Below, piece by piece: positions 25,401 through 33,555 of a stretch of 64,000 nucleotides of DNA; within the stretch, counting starts at the first letter, position 1, and each line of letters starts with the position of its first letter. The stretch lies in contig NZ_CP048751.1 of assembly GCF_011064825.1 (NCBI RefSeq), forward strand, positions 868,001-932,000. The letters are read 5' to 3'. The stretch comes from Brevundimonas mediterranea. GTDB lineage: Bacteria > Pseudomonadota > Alphaproteobacteria > Caulobacterales > Caulobacteraceae. The notes beneath the pieces were generated by a model, which did no database searches, was not told the origin of the DNA, and was given only the letters and a program-made list of their open reading frames with translations. The translations under genes and the position numbers were made by a program.

Positions 25401-26976
25401 ACTGCCCGGCTTCAAGGTCACCGAGTTCATCGCCCGGATGCGCCACGCCGTGCCCGGCACCACCCTGATCAGCCCGCCGCCGCATCACGACATCTATTCG
25501 ATCGAGGACCTGGCCCAGCTCATCTACGACCTGAAGGCCATCAACCCCGACGCCAAGGTGACGGTGAAACTGGTGTCCGCCTCGGGCATCGGGGCCATTG
25601 CGTCCGGGGTGGCCAAGGCCAACGCCGACGCCATCCTGATCGCCGGCCACAACGGCGGCACCGGCGCCTCGCCCCAGACCTCGATCAAACACGCCGGCCT
25701 GCCGTGGGAAATCGGCCTGGCCGAGGCCCATCAGGTGCTGACGCTGAACAATCTGCGCGGCACGGTGACGCTGCGGACCGACGGCGGGGTCCGCACCGGC
25801 CGCGACGTGGTCATCGCCGCCATGCTGGGGGCAGAGGAATACGGGGTCGGCACCGCCGCCCTGATCGCCATGGGCTGTCTGATGGTGCGCCAGTGCCATT
25901 CGAACACCTGCCCCGTCGGCGTCTGTTCCCAGGACGAGCGGCTGCGCGAGAAGTTCACCGGCACCCCGGACAAGGTGGTCAACCTGTTCACCTTCATCGC
26001 CGAGGAGACGCGCGAAATCCTGGCCTCGATCGGCGCCCGGACGATGGACGAGATCATCGGCCGCACCGACCTGCTGCGTCAGGTCCGGCGCGGCGGCTCG
26101 CACCTGGACGACCTGGACCTGAACCCCCTGCTGGTTCGGGTGGACGAGGGCGCGGCCGGCAAATGGGCGGACAAGGGGCGCAAGCCCATCGCCGACAGCC
26201 TGGACGCCCGGGTGTTGAAGGACGCGGTGCGGTTCCTGGATCGCGGCCAGACGCTGGAACTGTCCTATCCGCTGAACAACACCCAGCGCACGGTCGGGGC
26301 CGCCGTCTCGTCCGCCATCGTGCGGCGGTTCGGGGCGCAGGGGCCGGCCGGTCGGCTGAAGCTGCGTCTGGAAGGCATCGCTGGCCAGAGCTTCGGCGCC
26401 TTCGCCGCCAAGGGGCTGGAACTGCATCTGACCGGCGAGGCCAACGACTATGTCGGCAAGGGCCTGTCGGGGGCCGAAATCTCGATCCGCACGCCGGAAT
26501 GGCGCGAGGACCAGCTGATCTGCGGCAACACCACCCTGTATGGCGCGACCTCGGGCCGGCTGTTCGTGGCCGGTGCGGCGGGCGAGCGGTTCGCGGTCCG
26601 CAACTCGGGCGCCGAGGCCGTGGTCGAGGGCCTGGGCGCGCATGGCTGCGAATATATGACCGGCGGCCGGGTGGTCGTGCTGGGCGGGGTCGGATGGAAC
26701 CTGGCGGCGGGCATGAGCGGCGGCGAGCTGTTCGTGCTGGATCAGCCGGGCTTCGCCGAACGGGCCCTGAACGGCGACCTGGCGGGCGTGGCCGACATCG
26801 ACGAAGCGGCGGCCGAACGGCTGCGCGGACTGGTCGAGGCCCATCTGGCGGCGACCGGTTCGCCGCTGGCCCGCCGACTGCTGGGCGACTGGGACAACAC
26901 GCTTGACCGTTTCGTGCGTATCCTGCCGCTTACGGACATTGTCAGAACGGAGGAACGGCTTAAGACTTCGGCCTGA
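22465..26976 (+). CDS. gltB: Glutamate synthase large subunit
   Basis: A 1503-residue enzyme with the standard four parts. A class II glutaminase has its nucleophile expected to be Cys30 after a short propeptide (ERDACGVGL). A central domain follows, then an FMN-binding synthase barrel with the 3Fe-4S cysteines in CLMVRQCHSNTCPVGVC (about residues 1137-1155), and a C-terminal right-handed beta-helix (GEANDYVGKGLSGAEI). It converts glutamine plus 2-oxoglutarate into two glutamates. It is translationally coupled to gltD and followed 47 nt later by amtB, which suggests a shared nitrogen-assimilation cluster. Confidence 0.97.
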   Translation: MTQWLDKYEETRDRLEAGHAYDRASERDACGVGLVCSIDGSPRRDVVEYAIRSLKAVAHRGAVDPDGLSGDGAGIMAELPQGFFAEQVASIGQSLRPGPICVGQVFLPRTDLGAQDRARAIVETEALRAGFWIYGWRQTPIDLSVVGTKAGATRPEIEQIMLAPPLDDAGQPLDGEALERELYLCRRRIEKTVKTENLAAVYICTLSARSIAYKGMVRAELLGNLYPDLEDPRFVSAYAVFHQRYSTNTFPEWKLAQPFRMMAHNGEINTLKGNLNWMKSHEIRMAAQAFGDRDREVKPVVQPGGSDSAALDNVMEVLVHAGRPAPMAKALLIPEAWAKDDVVMPPEHRAFYAYCNAVMEPWDGPAAICAADGRWIVAGKDRNGLRPLRAVETVDGLLMAGSEAGLVPIPESRVKRRLHIGPGKLIAVDMKHGRLYDEHEAIDALAAAHPYTEWLDNMVDLEPIIGPGPEPRSTSGDDLTRRQIAAGFSREDLDLLLDALVRDGKEAVGSMGDDAPPAVLSALPRPLSHYFRQNFSQVTNPPIDPLREAGAMSLKTRFKNLGNILAQEAAQTDVFVLDSPVLTNGMYERMIETVGAGSTVVIDCSYDTPSEDARPGAGLRAALDRIMDEAEAAARDGAALVVLTDQQGSAGRLAAPMILATAGVHGRLTQAGLRSYCSIVVRTAETLDPHGFAVLVGVGATTVNAWLAQDLFQERLDRGLYPGLTLRDACLNYKKGIEAGLLKTLARKGISVISAYRGGCEFEVLGLSRALTAEFFPGAPSRISGIGLAGLEQAAMKRHTVAWGEARPSPAIGGFFKIRSGGEAHAHEAKTIHLLQDACNRGDYRRFKQFSEAVRNQPDLSLRDLLDFREGVAIPVDQVESVSDIRRRFLTQAMSLGALGPEAHETLNIAMNRIGARSVSGEGGEDPERYHPRANGDDANSAVKQVASGRFGVTAEYLNQCREIEIKVAQGAKPGEGGQLPGFKVTEFIARMRHAVPGTTLISPPPHHDIYSIEDLAQLIYDLKAINPDAKVTVKLVSASGIGAIASGVAKANADAILIAGHNGGTGASPQTSIKHAGLPWEIGLAEAHQVLTLNNLRGTVTLRTDGGVRTGRDVVIAAMLGAEEYGVGTAALIAMGCLMVRQCHSNTCPVGVCSQDERLREKFTGTPDKVVNLFTFIAEETREILASIGARTMDEIIGRTDLLRQVRRGGSHLDDLDLNPLLVRVDEGAAGKWADKGRKPIADSLDARVLKDAVRFLDRGQTLELSYPLNNTQRTVGAAVSSAIVRRFGAQGPAGRLKLRLEGIAGQSFGAFAAKGLELHLTGEANDYVGKGLSGAEISIRTPEWREDQLICGNTTLYGATSGRLFVAGAAGERFAVRNSGAEAVVEGLGAHGCEYMTGGRVVVLGGVGWNLAAGMSGGELFVLDQPGFAERALNGDLAGVADIDEAAAERLRGLVEAHLAATGSPLARRLLGDWDNTLDRFVRILPLTDIVRTEERLKTSA

Positions 26977-27023
26977 GACCCTGGCCTGAGCCGTTCCTTC
27001 CTCTCCTCCCCGAGACGCATGAA

Positions 27024-28340
27024 ATGACCCGACACGCCGCCCTGTCCGCCATCGCTGTTGCCGGGGCGGCGTCGCTCGCCTCGCCGGCCCTGGCGGCGGC
27101 CCCCGCCCTGCTGGCCCATCAGGCGCCCCTGGTCATCGACAATGCGGCGACGGCCTGGATCCTGACGTCCACCGCCCTGGTGCTGCTGATGACCCTGCCG
27201 GGTCTGGCCCTGTTCTACGGCGGCATGGTGCGCAAGAAGAACATCATCAGCGTCATCGCCCAGTCGGCGGCGGCCTTCGCCATCGTCTCGGTGCTGTGGT
27301 TCCTGGTCGGCTACAGCCTGTCGTTCGGCAAGGGGCCGGATGCGGTGAACGGTCTGATCGGCGGGGTCCAGGCGGCCTTCCTGAACGGGGTGACGATGGA
27401 GACGGCGCACAGCCTGCTGCCCGGCCTGCCGGAACTGCTGTTCGTCAGCTTCCAGATGACCTTCGCCATCATCACCCCGGCCCTGATCGCCGGCGCCTTC
27501 GCCGAGCGGATGAAATTCTCGGCCAGCCTGCTGTTCTTCGCCCTGTGGCACCTGATCGTCTATGCGCCGATCTGTCACCAGGTCTGGGGCGGCGGCTATC
27601 TGGGGAGCCTGGGCGTGCTCGACTTCGCCGGCGGGGCGGTGGTCCACGTCAATGCGGGCGTCGCCGGCCTGGTCTGCGCCCTGGTGCTGGGCCCGCGTCA
27701 CGGCTTCGGCCGCGACAACATGGCCCCCGCCAATCTGGTCTACAGCGCCATCGGCACCGGCCTGCTGCTGGTCGGCTGGATCGGGTTCAACGCCGGGTCG
27801 GCCGGCGCCGCCGACGCCCTGGCCGCCACCGCCGCCTTCAACACCATTCTGGCCGCCGCCGCCGCGGCCCTGGGCTGGATGACCGTCGAATGGTTCGACC
27901 GCAAGCGCCCGACCCTGCTGGGCCTGTTGTCGGGCGTCGTCGGCGGCCTGGTCGCCATCACCCCCGCCGCCGGCTTCGTCGATCCCAAGGGCGCCTTCTT
28001 CATCGGCCTGATCGCCGGCCCGGCCTGCTACGCCGGGGCGGTCTGGCTGAAGCACGCGCTGAAGTACGACGACAGCCTGGATGCGTTCGGGGTGCACGGG
28101 ATCGGCGGCATCGTCGGCGCCCTGCTGACCGGGGTCTTCGCCACCACCAGCATCAACGCCCTGTCCGAGGGCGCGACGGTGTGGAAACAGGCGCTCGGCC
28201 TGGGCGGGGCCATCGTCTGGAGCGCGGTCGGCACCTTCGTGGTCCTGATGATCTGCAAGTTCACTACGGGCCTGCGCGTGACCAAGGACGAAGAGGTCGA
28301 GGGCCTGGACTATACCCAGCATGGCGAAGCCATCCACTGA
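27024..28340 (+). CDS. amtB: Ammonium transporter
   Basis: A 438-residue Amt family protein with a cleavable signal-like N-terminus (residues 1-25) and eleven hydrophobic helices. GLALFYGGMVRKKN, AGAFAERMKFSA and DFAGGAVVHVNAGVAGLV are diagnostic; the last includes the first pore histidine, and DAFGVHGIGGIVGALLTG includes the second. It conducts ammonium through the inner membrane. A PII gene (glnK) usually sits immediately upstream, but here the upstream gene is gltB. It may be transcribed with gltDB. Confidence 0.95.
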   Translation: MTRHAALSAIAVAGAASLASPALAAAPALLAHQAPLVIDNAATAWILTSTALVLLMTLPGLALFYGGMVRKKNIISVIAQSAAAFAIVSVLWFLVGYSLSFGKGPDAVNGLIGGVQAAFLNGVTMETAHSLLPGLPELLFVSFQMTFAIITPALIAGAFAERMKFSASLLFFALWHLIVYAPICHQVWGGGYLGSLGVLDFAGGAVVHVNAGVAGLVCALVLGPRHGFGRDNMAPANLVYSAIGTGLLLVGWIGFNAGSAGAADALAATAAFNTILAAAAAALGWMTVEWFDRKRPTLLGLLSGVVGGLVAITPAAGFVDPKGAFFIGLIAGPACYAGAVWLKHALKYDDSLDAFGVHGIGGIVGALLTGVFATTSINALSEGATVWKQALGLGGAIVWSAVGTFVVLMICKFTTGLRVTKDEEVEGLDYTQHGEAIH

Positions 28341-28453
28341 GGTCGCAGACAGGGACGGTTGATCCCGCCCCTGTCCGCCCCCATCTTCATCTGTGACCGG
28401 GAGCCTTGCCGATTGCGGGAGGCCCACGGTCGGTCGCTTTTCCGAGGACCCAG

Positions 28454-28876
28454 ATGACGACGACCCGCACCATCCTGTTCGACAGCCCGTTCCTGCTGGG
28501 CTTCGACCACACCCGCGCCCTGATCGACCGCGCCGCCAAGGCTGCGGCCGAGAGCTATCCGCCCTATAACGTCGAACAGATCGGCGAGGCGGGGGTCCGC
28601 ATCAGCCTGGCTGTGGCCGGGTTCGCTCCTGACGAACTGGCCATCACCCTGGAAGGGCGGCAGCTGACCATCGCCGGCAAGCGCGACGATGCGGGCAAGA
28701 GCGAACAGGCCTTCCTGCATCGCGGCATCGCGGCGCGAGGCTTTGTACGCAGCTTCGTCCTGGCCGACGGGCTGGAGATCGAGGGCGCGCGGCTGGAACA
28801 CGGCCTGCTGCATGTCGATCTGATCCGGCCCGAGGCCGAGCGCCAGGTGCGGCGCATTCCCATCACGGCCGGCTGA
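28454..28876 (+). CDS. Small heat-shock protein, Hsp20 family
   Basis: A 140-residue alpha-crystallin-type chaperone. Residues about 35-125 form the crystallin domain (YPPYNVEQIGEAGVRISLAVAGF, LTIAGKRD, FLHRGIAARGFVRSFVLADGLEI). This matches the IbpA-like class A proteins of alphaproteobacteria that bind unfolding proteins and inclusion bodies. ATG 28454 has GAGGA upstream. The paired DUF1150 gene follows 62 nt downstream, a common arrangement. No ROSE-type thermometer could be confirmed in the 113-nt leader. Confidence 0.92.
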   Translation: MTTTRTILFDSPFLLGFDHTRALIDRAAKAAAESYPPYNVEQIGEAGVRISLAVAGFAPDELAITLEGRQLTIAGKRDDAGKSEQAFLHRGIAARGFVRSFVLADGLEIEGARLEHGLLHVDLIRPEAERQVRRIPITAG

Positions 28877-28938
28877 AAAGCGCAGCCGTTCGAACCGCCC
28901 GGCGATCCGGGCGTTGTCAAAGCGAAGGAGGCGGTCCT

Positions 28939-29190
28939 ATGACGCCGATGATGATGACCAAGGAAGATTTCGCCGGACTGGGCGCCCCCGATCTCGTCTA
29001 TGTGCGCGAGGTGAAGGCGTCCGACCTGCTGGAAGAGGCGGTCGAGATGAAGGACATCGCCTTCGACCCGAATCAGTCCCTCTACGCCGTTCACAGCGCG
29101 GACGGGGAACGGCTGGCCGTCATGCTGGACCGCGACACCGCCTTCGCCGCCGCTGTGGCGCACGAGCTGGAGCCGGTCTCGGTTCACTGA
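28939..29190 (+). CDS. DUF1150 family protein
   Basis: An 83-residue protein with the DUF1150 pattern: FDPNQSLYAVHSADGERLAVMLDRDTAFAAA in the second half. The family is restricted mainly to alphaproteobacteria and is usually encoded beside Hsp20; its function is unknown. An AAGGAGG sits 8 nt before ATG 28939. It is probably cotranscribed with the Hsp20 gene. Confidence 0.85.
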   Translation: MTPMMMTKEDFAGLGAPDLVYVREVKASDLLEEAVEMKDIAFDPNQSLYAVHSADGERLAVMLDRDTAFAAAVAHELEPVSVH

Positions 29191-29198
29191 ACAAGGGA

Positions 29199-29221
29199 AA
29201 GGGCGGCCGGGCGCCGCCCTT
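29199..29221. terminator. Hairpin between convergent DUF1150 and ptsN
   Basis: AAGGGCGGC (29199-29207) and GCCGCCCTT (29213-29221) form a perfect 9-bp stem with a 5-nt loop, nine bases after the DUF1150 stop. A weak T-rich stretch follows on the minus strand only. It may terminate one or both genes; no strong U-tract is present. Confidence 0.45.
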
Positions 29222-29235
29222 GACGGCCCGGCCTC

Positions 29236-29703
29236 TCAGGCGGCCGTGGCGGGCGCCTGGTCCTTGACGAACAGGGCCTTGATTGCATCGACCGTCCGGG
29301 CCTGACGCAGCTGCTCACGCAGTTCCGGCGACCGCAGGGCGCGCGAGACCGCCGCCAGGGCGCGCAGATGTTCGGCGCCGTCCTTGGGCGGGGCGAACAG
29401 GGCCAGCAGCAGATCGACCGGACGATCATCGACCGCTTCATAGGCCACAGGCGTGTCCAGGCGCACGAAGACGGCCGTGACCCGGTCGATCTCCTTCAGA
29501 CGGGCGTGCGGCACGGCCACGCCGGAGCCCAGGCCGGTGGAGCCCAGGGCTTCGCGTTCCAGCAGGGCCTCGAAGATACGGCCCTGGTCCACGCCCAGAG
29601 CCTGGGCCGCAGCCTCGGCCACGGCATGAAGCGCCTGACGTTTCGACGAGGCGCCGCCACGCAGCACCACGCCGTTCGGCGCGAGCAGATCTGCGATATC
29701 CAT
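29236..29703 (-). CDS. ptsN: PTS IIA-like nitrogen regulatory protein
   Basis: A 155-residue EIIA-Ntr protein. The phosphoacceptor histidine lies in SGVAVPHARLKEI (about residue 67), preceded by LLEREALGSTGLGSG, and the fold runs the full length. It receives phosphate from the PTS-Ntr chain and regulates potassium transport, nitrogen/carbon balance and stress. Position downstream of rpoN and hpf is the standard proteobacterial arrangement. It begins 85 nt after the hpf stop; the Shine-Dalgarno is weak. Confidence 0.94.
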   Translation of the reverse strand: MDIADLLAPNGVVLRGGASSKRQALHAVAEAAAQALGVDQGRIFEALLEREALGSTGLGSGVAVPHARLKEIDRVTAVFVRLDTPVAYEAVDDRPVDLLLALFAPPKDGAEHLRALAAVSRALRSPELREQLRQARTVDAIKALFVKDQAPATAA

Positions 29704-29788
29704 GGGTAGCCCAACTCTAGATAAGCGACTGGCGGCCGCGGGCGCCCCTTTAGAGGCTCCCGCGGCAAAGTCAAACTAAGCCGTAAGT

Positions 29789-30427
29789 CTAATGCCCGTT
29801 CGACTTCTTCGTGCGCTCGGGGTCGATCCAGCCGACATTGCCGTCTGGGCGGCGATAGACGACGGACAGGCCGCCGTGCGCCGCATTGCGAAACAGCACC
29901 ACCGGATAGCCGGTCATATCCAGTTCCAGGACCGCACGACCGACCGTGATGGAGCGGATCTCGTGCTCGGTCTCGGCGATGACCATGCCCACGGGCGGCG
30001 GGCCGTCGTTTTCGCCGGTGTCGCCGAAGACGTCGTCCTCGACGCTGTCGGGATCCCGCAGCACGATGCTGCGAGCGACTTCGCGGGCGGCGTTTTCGGT
30101 TTTTTCAGGCGACAGGCCCTTGGGCCCGATGTGGTGATCCTTGAGCCGGCGCTTGTAGCGACGGACCCGCTTTTCGAGACGATCCAGCGCCTCGGTGAAG
30201 GCGGAATGGGCGTCGCCGCCCATGCCCGTCGTCACCAGGGTCTGGCCCGACGCGAGGCGGACCCAACAGTCCACCTTGAAGTTGTGGCCGTCCTTGGACA
30301 CCACGACCTCGGCGTCTTCACCGCCGCGGGCGAAGTATTTTCCGACCCCGTCTTCGAGTTCCTGGGAGATGCGCGAGCCTAACGCTTCGCCGACATCCAC
30401 TTGCTTGCCGCTGACTTGGACTTGCAT
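29789..30427 (-). CDS. hpf: Ribosome hibernation promoting factor, long form
   Basis: A 212-residue long HPF. The N-terminal S30AE domain (about residues 1-105: MQVQVSGKQVDVGEALGSRI, HNFKVDCWVRLASGQ, FTEALDRLEKRVRRYKRRLK) binds the ribosome decoding site. The C-terminal domain (about 155-212, RSITVGRAVLELDMTGYPVVLFRN) mediates 100S dimer formation. ATG 30427 fits the family N-terminus; 15 in-frame upstream codons are excluded. It lies 62 nt after rpoN on the same strand. Confidence 0.93.
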   Translation of the reverse strand: MQVQVSGKQVDVGEALGSRISQELEDGVGKYFARGGEDAEVVVSKDGHNFKVDCWVRLASGQTLVTTGMGGDAHSAFTEALDRLEKRVRRYKRRLKDHHIGPKGLSPEKTENAAREVARSIVLRDPDSVEDDVFGDTGENDGPPPVGMVIAETEHEIRSITVGRAVLELDMTGYPVVLFRNAAHGGLSVVYRRPDGNVGWIDPERTKKSNGH

Positions 30428-30489
30428 ACGAATAGAACGCTCCCGCCCGCATTTGGTGTCAATCGGGATCACCGATTTGTGGTCACGCT

Positions 30490-31992
30490 TCAGCCGGTCT
30501 TAAGCATCCTGCGGCGCTCGACGGAGGACGGAATCCTCAAGGCTTCCCGATACTTGGCGACCGTTCTACGGGCTATATCTATGCCCGCCTCCTTAAGGAT
30601 TTCGACGATCCGATCATCGGACAAAACGTCGCCCCCCACCCCTTCCCCATCGATCATGGTTTTTATCCGATGGCGGACCGCCTCGGCCGAATGAGTCGAG
30701 GCGCCGTCCACCGATTGGATGGCGGCGGTGAAGAAGAATTTCAGCTCGAACACCCCGCGCGGGGTCGAGACATATTTGTTGGAGGTGACGCGGCTGACCG
30801 TCGATTCGTGCATGCCGATGGCGTCGGCGACCGTCTTCAGATTCAGCGGGCGAAGGAATTCGACGCCGAAGGCCAGGAAGGCATCCTGCTGGCGCACGAT
30901 CTCGGACGAGACCTTCAGAATGGTCTTGGCGCGCTGGTCCAGCGACTTGACCAGCCAGCTGGCCTGGGCGGCGCATTCGGCGACGAAGGTCTTTTCGGTG
31001 TCGGACCGGGCGCCGGCCTGAACCAGGCCGTGATAGCGTTTGTCGATCAACAGGCGCGGCAGGGTGTCGGCGTTCAGCTCGACCCGCCAGCCGCCGGCCG
31101 GGTCGGGCCGCACATGGACGTCGGGCACCACGGTCTGGGCCGGTTCGCCGCCGAATCCGGCGCCGGGGCGGGGCGTCAGGGCCTTCAGCTCGGCGATCAT
31201 CTCGGCCAGGTCCTCGCCGTCGACGCCGCAGATCTTCTTCAGGCCCGCCAGGTCGCGCCGGGCCAGCAGGTCCAGATGGTCGAGCAGGGCGCCCATGGCC
31301 GGATCGAATCGATTGCGCTCGATCAGCTGCAGCTTCAGGCACTCGGGCACCGAACGGGCCATGATCCCGGTCGGCTCGAACCCCTGGCAGACGGCGACGA
31401 CGGCCTCGATCCGGTCCAGGCTAACTCCGAGGCGATCGGCGAACTCGGCCATTTCGCCGCGCAGATAGCCGCCCTCGTCGGTGGCGTCGATCAGGGTCAG
31501 GGCGATGGCGTGGTCGGCGGCCGAAAGGCCGGCCGAGGAGGCCTGGGCCTGCAGATGCTCCCACAGGGTCAGTTCATGGGCGTCGGGGCGTTCGCCGTCG
31601 CCTTCGAAGACCTGGCCGCCCTTGCCGGCGCTGGACCAGTCGGACAGACCCGGCTGGGCCTCGTCCGTCATGCGGTCGCTGGTGCGTTCGCCGGGGGCGG
31701 CGTCGCCATAGACGTCGTCGGACCCGGCGTCCATCGACGCCACGGAATCCTGGCCGACCCCGTCGCCGAAGGACATTTCACCGTCCGGGGCGGCGTCGGA
31801 AACCGAAACCGGGGCCTCGGGGCCGTCGCCCTCGGGCTCGTCGCGTTGCAGCAGGGGATTGCGCTCCAGCTCGGCCTCGACGAACTCCTCGAGCTCGAGG
31901 TTCGACAGTTGCAGCAGCTTGATCGCCTGCTGCAGCTGGGGCGTGATGACCAGCCCCTGCCCCTGTCTGATCTCTAGACGTTGCCCGATCAC
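30490..31992 (-). CDS. rpoN: RNA polymerase sigma-54 factor
   Basis: About 500 residues. Region I (GQRLEIRQGQGLVITPQLQQ, then LLQLSNLELEEFVE) is glutamine-rich, followed by an acidic region II, the core-binding domain, a helix-turn-helix (STVSRVTSNKYV) and the C-terminal RpoN box ARRTVAKYREA. It directs polymerase to -24/-12 promoters with enhancer-binding proteins, in Caulobacterales chiefly flagellar and stalk genes. The start is uncertain: GTG 31992 fits the family N-terminus, but an in-frame TTG at 32019 would add nine residues. hpf and ptsN follow. lptB, its usual upstream neighbour, is separated by a 730-nt gap. Confidence 0.95.
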   Translation of the reverse strand: MIGQRLEIRQGQGLVITPQLQQAIKLLQLSNLELEEFVEAELERNPLLQRDEPEGDGPEAPVSVSDAAPDGEMSFGDGVGQDSVASMDAGSDDVYGDAAPGERTSDRMTDEAQPGLSDWSSAGKGGQVFEGDGERPDAHELTLWEHLQAQASSAGLSAADHAIALTLIDATDEGGYLRGEMAEFADRLGVSLDRIEAVVAVCQGFEPTGIMARSVPECLKLQLIERNRFDPAMGALLDHLDLLARRDLAGLKKICGVDGEDLAEMIAELKALTPRPGAGFGGEPAQTVVPDVHVRPDPAGGWRVELNADTLPRLLIDKRYHGLVQAGARSDTEKTFVAECAAQASWLVKSLDQRAKTILKVSSEIVRQQDAFLAFGVEFLRPLNLKTVADAIGMHESTVSRVTSNKYVSTPRGVFELKFFFTAAIQSVDGASTHSAEAVRHRIKTMIDGEGVGGDVLSDDRIVEILKEAGIDIARRTVAKYREALRIPSSVERRRMLKTG

Positions 31993-32595
31993 GTTCGAAA
32001 AATCCTGCCGGCGCGCCAACTGGCCCGGAACTTGCTGTCAGCATGGATCGAGAGTGGTTAACGCCCGACAAACAGCGGTTCGCGTGGCGCCCGAACGCGG
32101 GCGCCGGAACACGGACGTGCAGAAGCCCCCTCGCGCTTTCGCTGCGAAGTTATGGAGGGCTGGGCGGGGCGCCGGGCCTTCGCCCGGAGTTTGGTGTTTT
32201 GAGTACCGTTTCGACGAAGGTTTGACGCTCCGCGCGAATGGTTGGCCTGCAAGCTCGGGGCGCCGAGCGGTGGCGGTCTTATCGCCTAACCCCATAAGCC
32301 TGCGACGGGTCGGCGGTCCCTGCGAAGAACCGTCCCGAGTGCGATCGAGTATCCCCCTCGACCCTCCGACGGCGTTTTGAGACATCGTCGGCGCGGAGGG
32401 ATTGCACCCCCGCTCCCGTTCCATCCGCTCCCGCCGCCGCAAGGTCGCAGGCCTTACGAGCCCTCCAAGCGACGAGACCGAGGCGGATTATAGGGGGTGG
32501 GGAAACCCTGGCGGGGAAGTCGGGGCGAGAAACTGACAAGCCGTTGGAATCATTAGAGTGAGACCAGCGTCATTGTCACAGTTGGACCCGTTCGG
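31993..32595. other. Gene-poor structured region between lptB repeats and rpoN
   Basis: No convincing protein gene is present; the open frames here have arginine/proline-rich compositions that match nothing. Three strong hairpins are visible on either strand: GGCGCCCG/CGGGCGCC (32086-32105), CCGGGC/GCCCGG with a 4-nt loop (32172-32187, followed on the plus strand by a T-rich AGTTTGGTGTTTT) and CTCGG/CCGAG (about 32254-32268). On the minus strand a perfect TATAAT occurs at 32492-32487, without an obvious -35. It may hold an rpoN promoter or an unrecognised small RNA. Confidence 0.4.
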
Positions 32596-32717
32596 ACCCC
32601 CTCCGTCTCGCCGGCTTCGCCGGCGATCCACCTCCCCCAAGGGGGGAGGATTTCGGTCATCGCATTCCTCCCCCCTTGGGGGAGGTGGCGCGGCGCGAAG
32701 CGCCGTGACGGAGGGGG
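32596..32717. repeat. Inverted-repeat doublet, type B
   Basis: Copy 1 (32596-32650, minus orientation) and copy 2 (32665-32717, plus orientation) share a CCTCCCCC/GGGGGAGG hairpin, then GTGG, a variable GC hairpin (GGCGCGAAGCGCC in copy 2) and GACGGAGGGGG at the far end. Only 14 nt separate them. The hairpin ends face inward, opposite to the type A doublets. It lies 4 nt past the lptB stop and could act as its terminator. Confidence 0.8.
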
Positions 32718-32721
32718 CGCG

Positions 32722-33516
32722 TCAGGCGTAGTTTTCGCCCAGATAGACCCGGCGGACCTCGGCGTCGTTGACCGCCTCTTCAGCCGTGCCTTCGAACAGG
32801 ACCGACCCGCCCGAGATGATCGAGACCCGGTCGGTGATGTCCAGGGTTTCGCGGACATTGTGGTCGGTGATCAGCACGCCGATGCCCTGGTCCGCCAGAT
32901 AGCGGATGACCGAACGGATGTCGGCGATGGCCAGGGGGTCGATGCCGGCGAAGGGTTCGTCCAGCAGGATGAAGGACGGCCGGCCCGCCAGGGCGCGGGC
33001 GATCTCGACCCGGCGACGCTCGCCGCCCGACAGGCCGGTGGCCGGGGCGTGACGCAGATGGTCGATGTGAAGCTCGTTCAGCAGGCGGTCGGTCTCGGCC
33101 TGAAGCTGATCGCGCGGATAGTTGAGCTCGACCACCGCCATGATGTTCTGCTCGACCGTCATGCCCCGGAAGATCGAGGCCTCCTGGGCCAGATAGCCCA
33201 GGCCCATGCGGCTGCGCTGGTACATGGGCTGGCTGGTGATGTCCTCGCCGTCCAGCCAGATCGTGCCGGAATCGGGCGGGATCAGGCCGGTGATCATGTA
33301 GAAACAGGTGGTCTTGCCGGCGCCATTGGGACCGAGCAGGCCCGCCACCTCGCCGCGCTGAACCGTCAGGGAGACGTCGCTCACCACCTGGCGCTGGCCG
33401 AAGGCGCGGGCGATGTTGCGCACCCGCAGGCCTTTTTCAGCAGCCGAGACCGCCGGTTCCGGCGTCGCCGCCGGCCGGTCGGACAGGTTCAGGGCGGAGA
33501 GTTCCTTGCGCGCCAA
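32722..33516 (-). CDS. lptB: LPS export ABC transporter ATP-binding protein
   Basis: A 264-residue ATPase. It has Walker [10 protein letters not shown] (about residue 62), the Q-loop YLAQEASIFR, signature LSGGERRRVEIARAL, Walker B FILLDEPFAGIDP and the LptB-specific ITGLIPPDSGTI. With LptF/G it powers lipopolysaccharide extraction from the inner membrane. About 30 N-terminal residues precede the usual LptB start. The start appears to be TTG 33516 with TGAGGAT immediately upstream, since no Met occurs before the ATPase core. It lies 39 nt after lptA in the lptC-lptA-lptB operon. Confidence 0.93.
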   Translation of the reverse strand: MARKELSALNLSDRPAATPEPAVSAAEKGLRVRNIARAFGQRQVVSDVSLTVQRGEVAGLLGPNGAGKTTCFYMITGLIPPDSGTIWLDGEDITSQPMYQRSRMGLGYLAQEASIFRGMTVEQNIMAVVELNYPRDQLQAETDRLLNELHIDHLRHAPATGLSGGERRRVEIARALAGRPSFILLDEPFAGIDPLAIADIRSVIRYLADQGIGVLITDHNVRETLDITDRVSIISGGSVLFEGTAEEAVNDAEVRRVYLGENYA

Positions 33517-33555
33517 ATCCTCAGATCCCGTTCTTACGTCCTGGGCCGGGCGGCC

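Noticed and set aside
22432..26844. A 1470-codon open frame antisense to gltB
   Set aside because: Its composition is that of the complement of a high-GC3 gene (His/Gln/Gly/Arg-rich, no domain), while the plus strand encodes complete glutamate synthase.
32038..32442. Possible 134-residue protein between rpoN and lptB
   Set aside because: Arg/Pro/Ser-rich, no domain, and the frame follows structured intergenic sequence. Kept only as part of the unexplained gap.
31993..32595. tmRNA, RNase P RNA, SRP RNA or 6S RNA in the gap
   Set aside because: I looked for the T-arm/CCA end, a proteolysis-tag frame, the GGAAAGUCCGG-type RNase P core and the SRP tetraloop; none is present.
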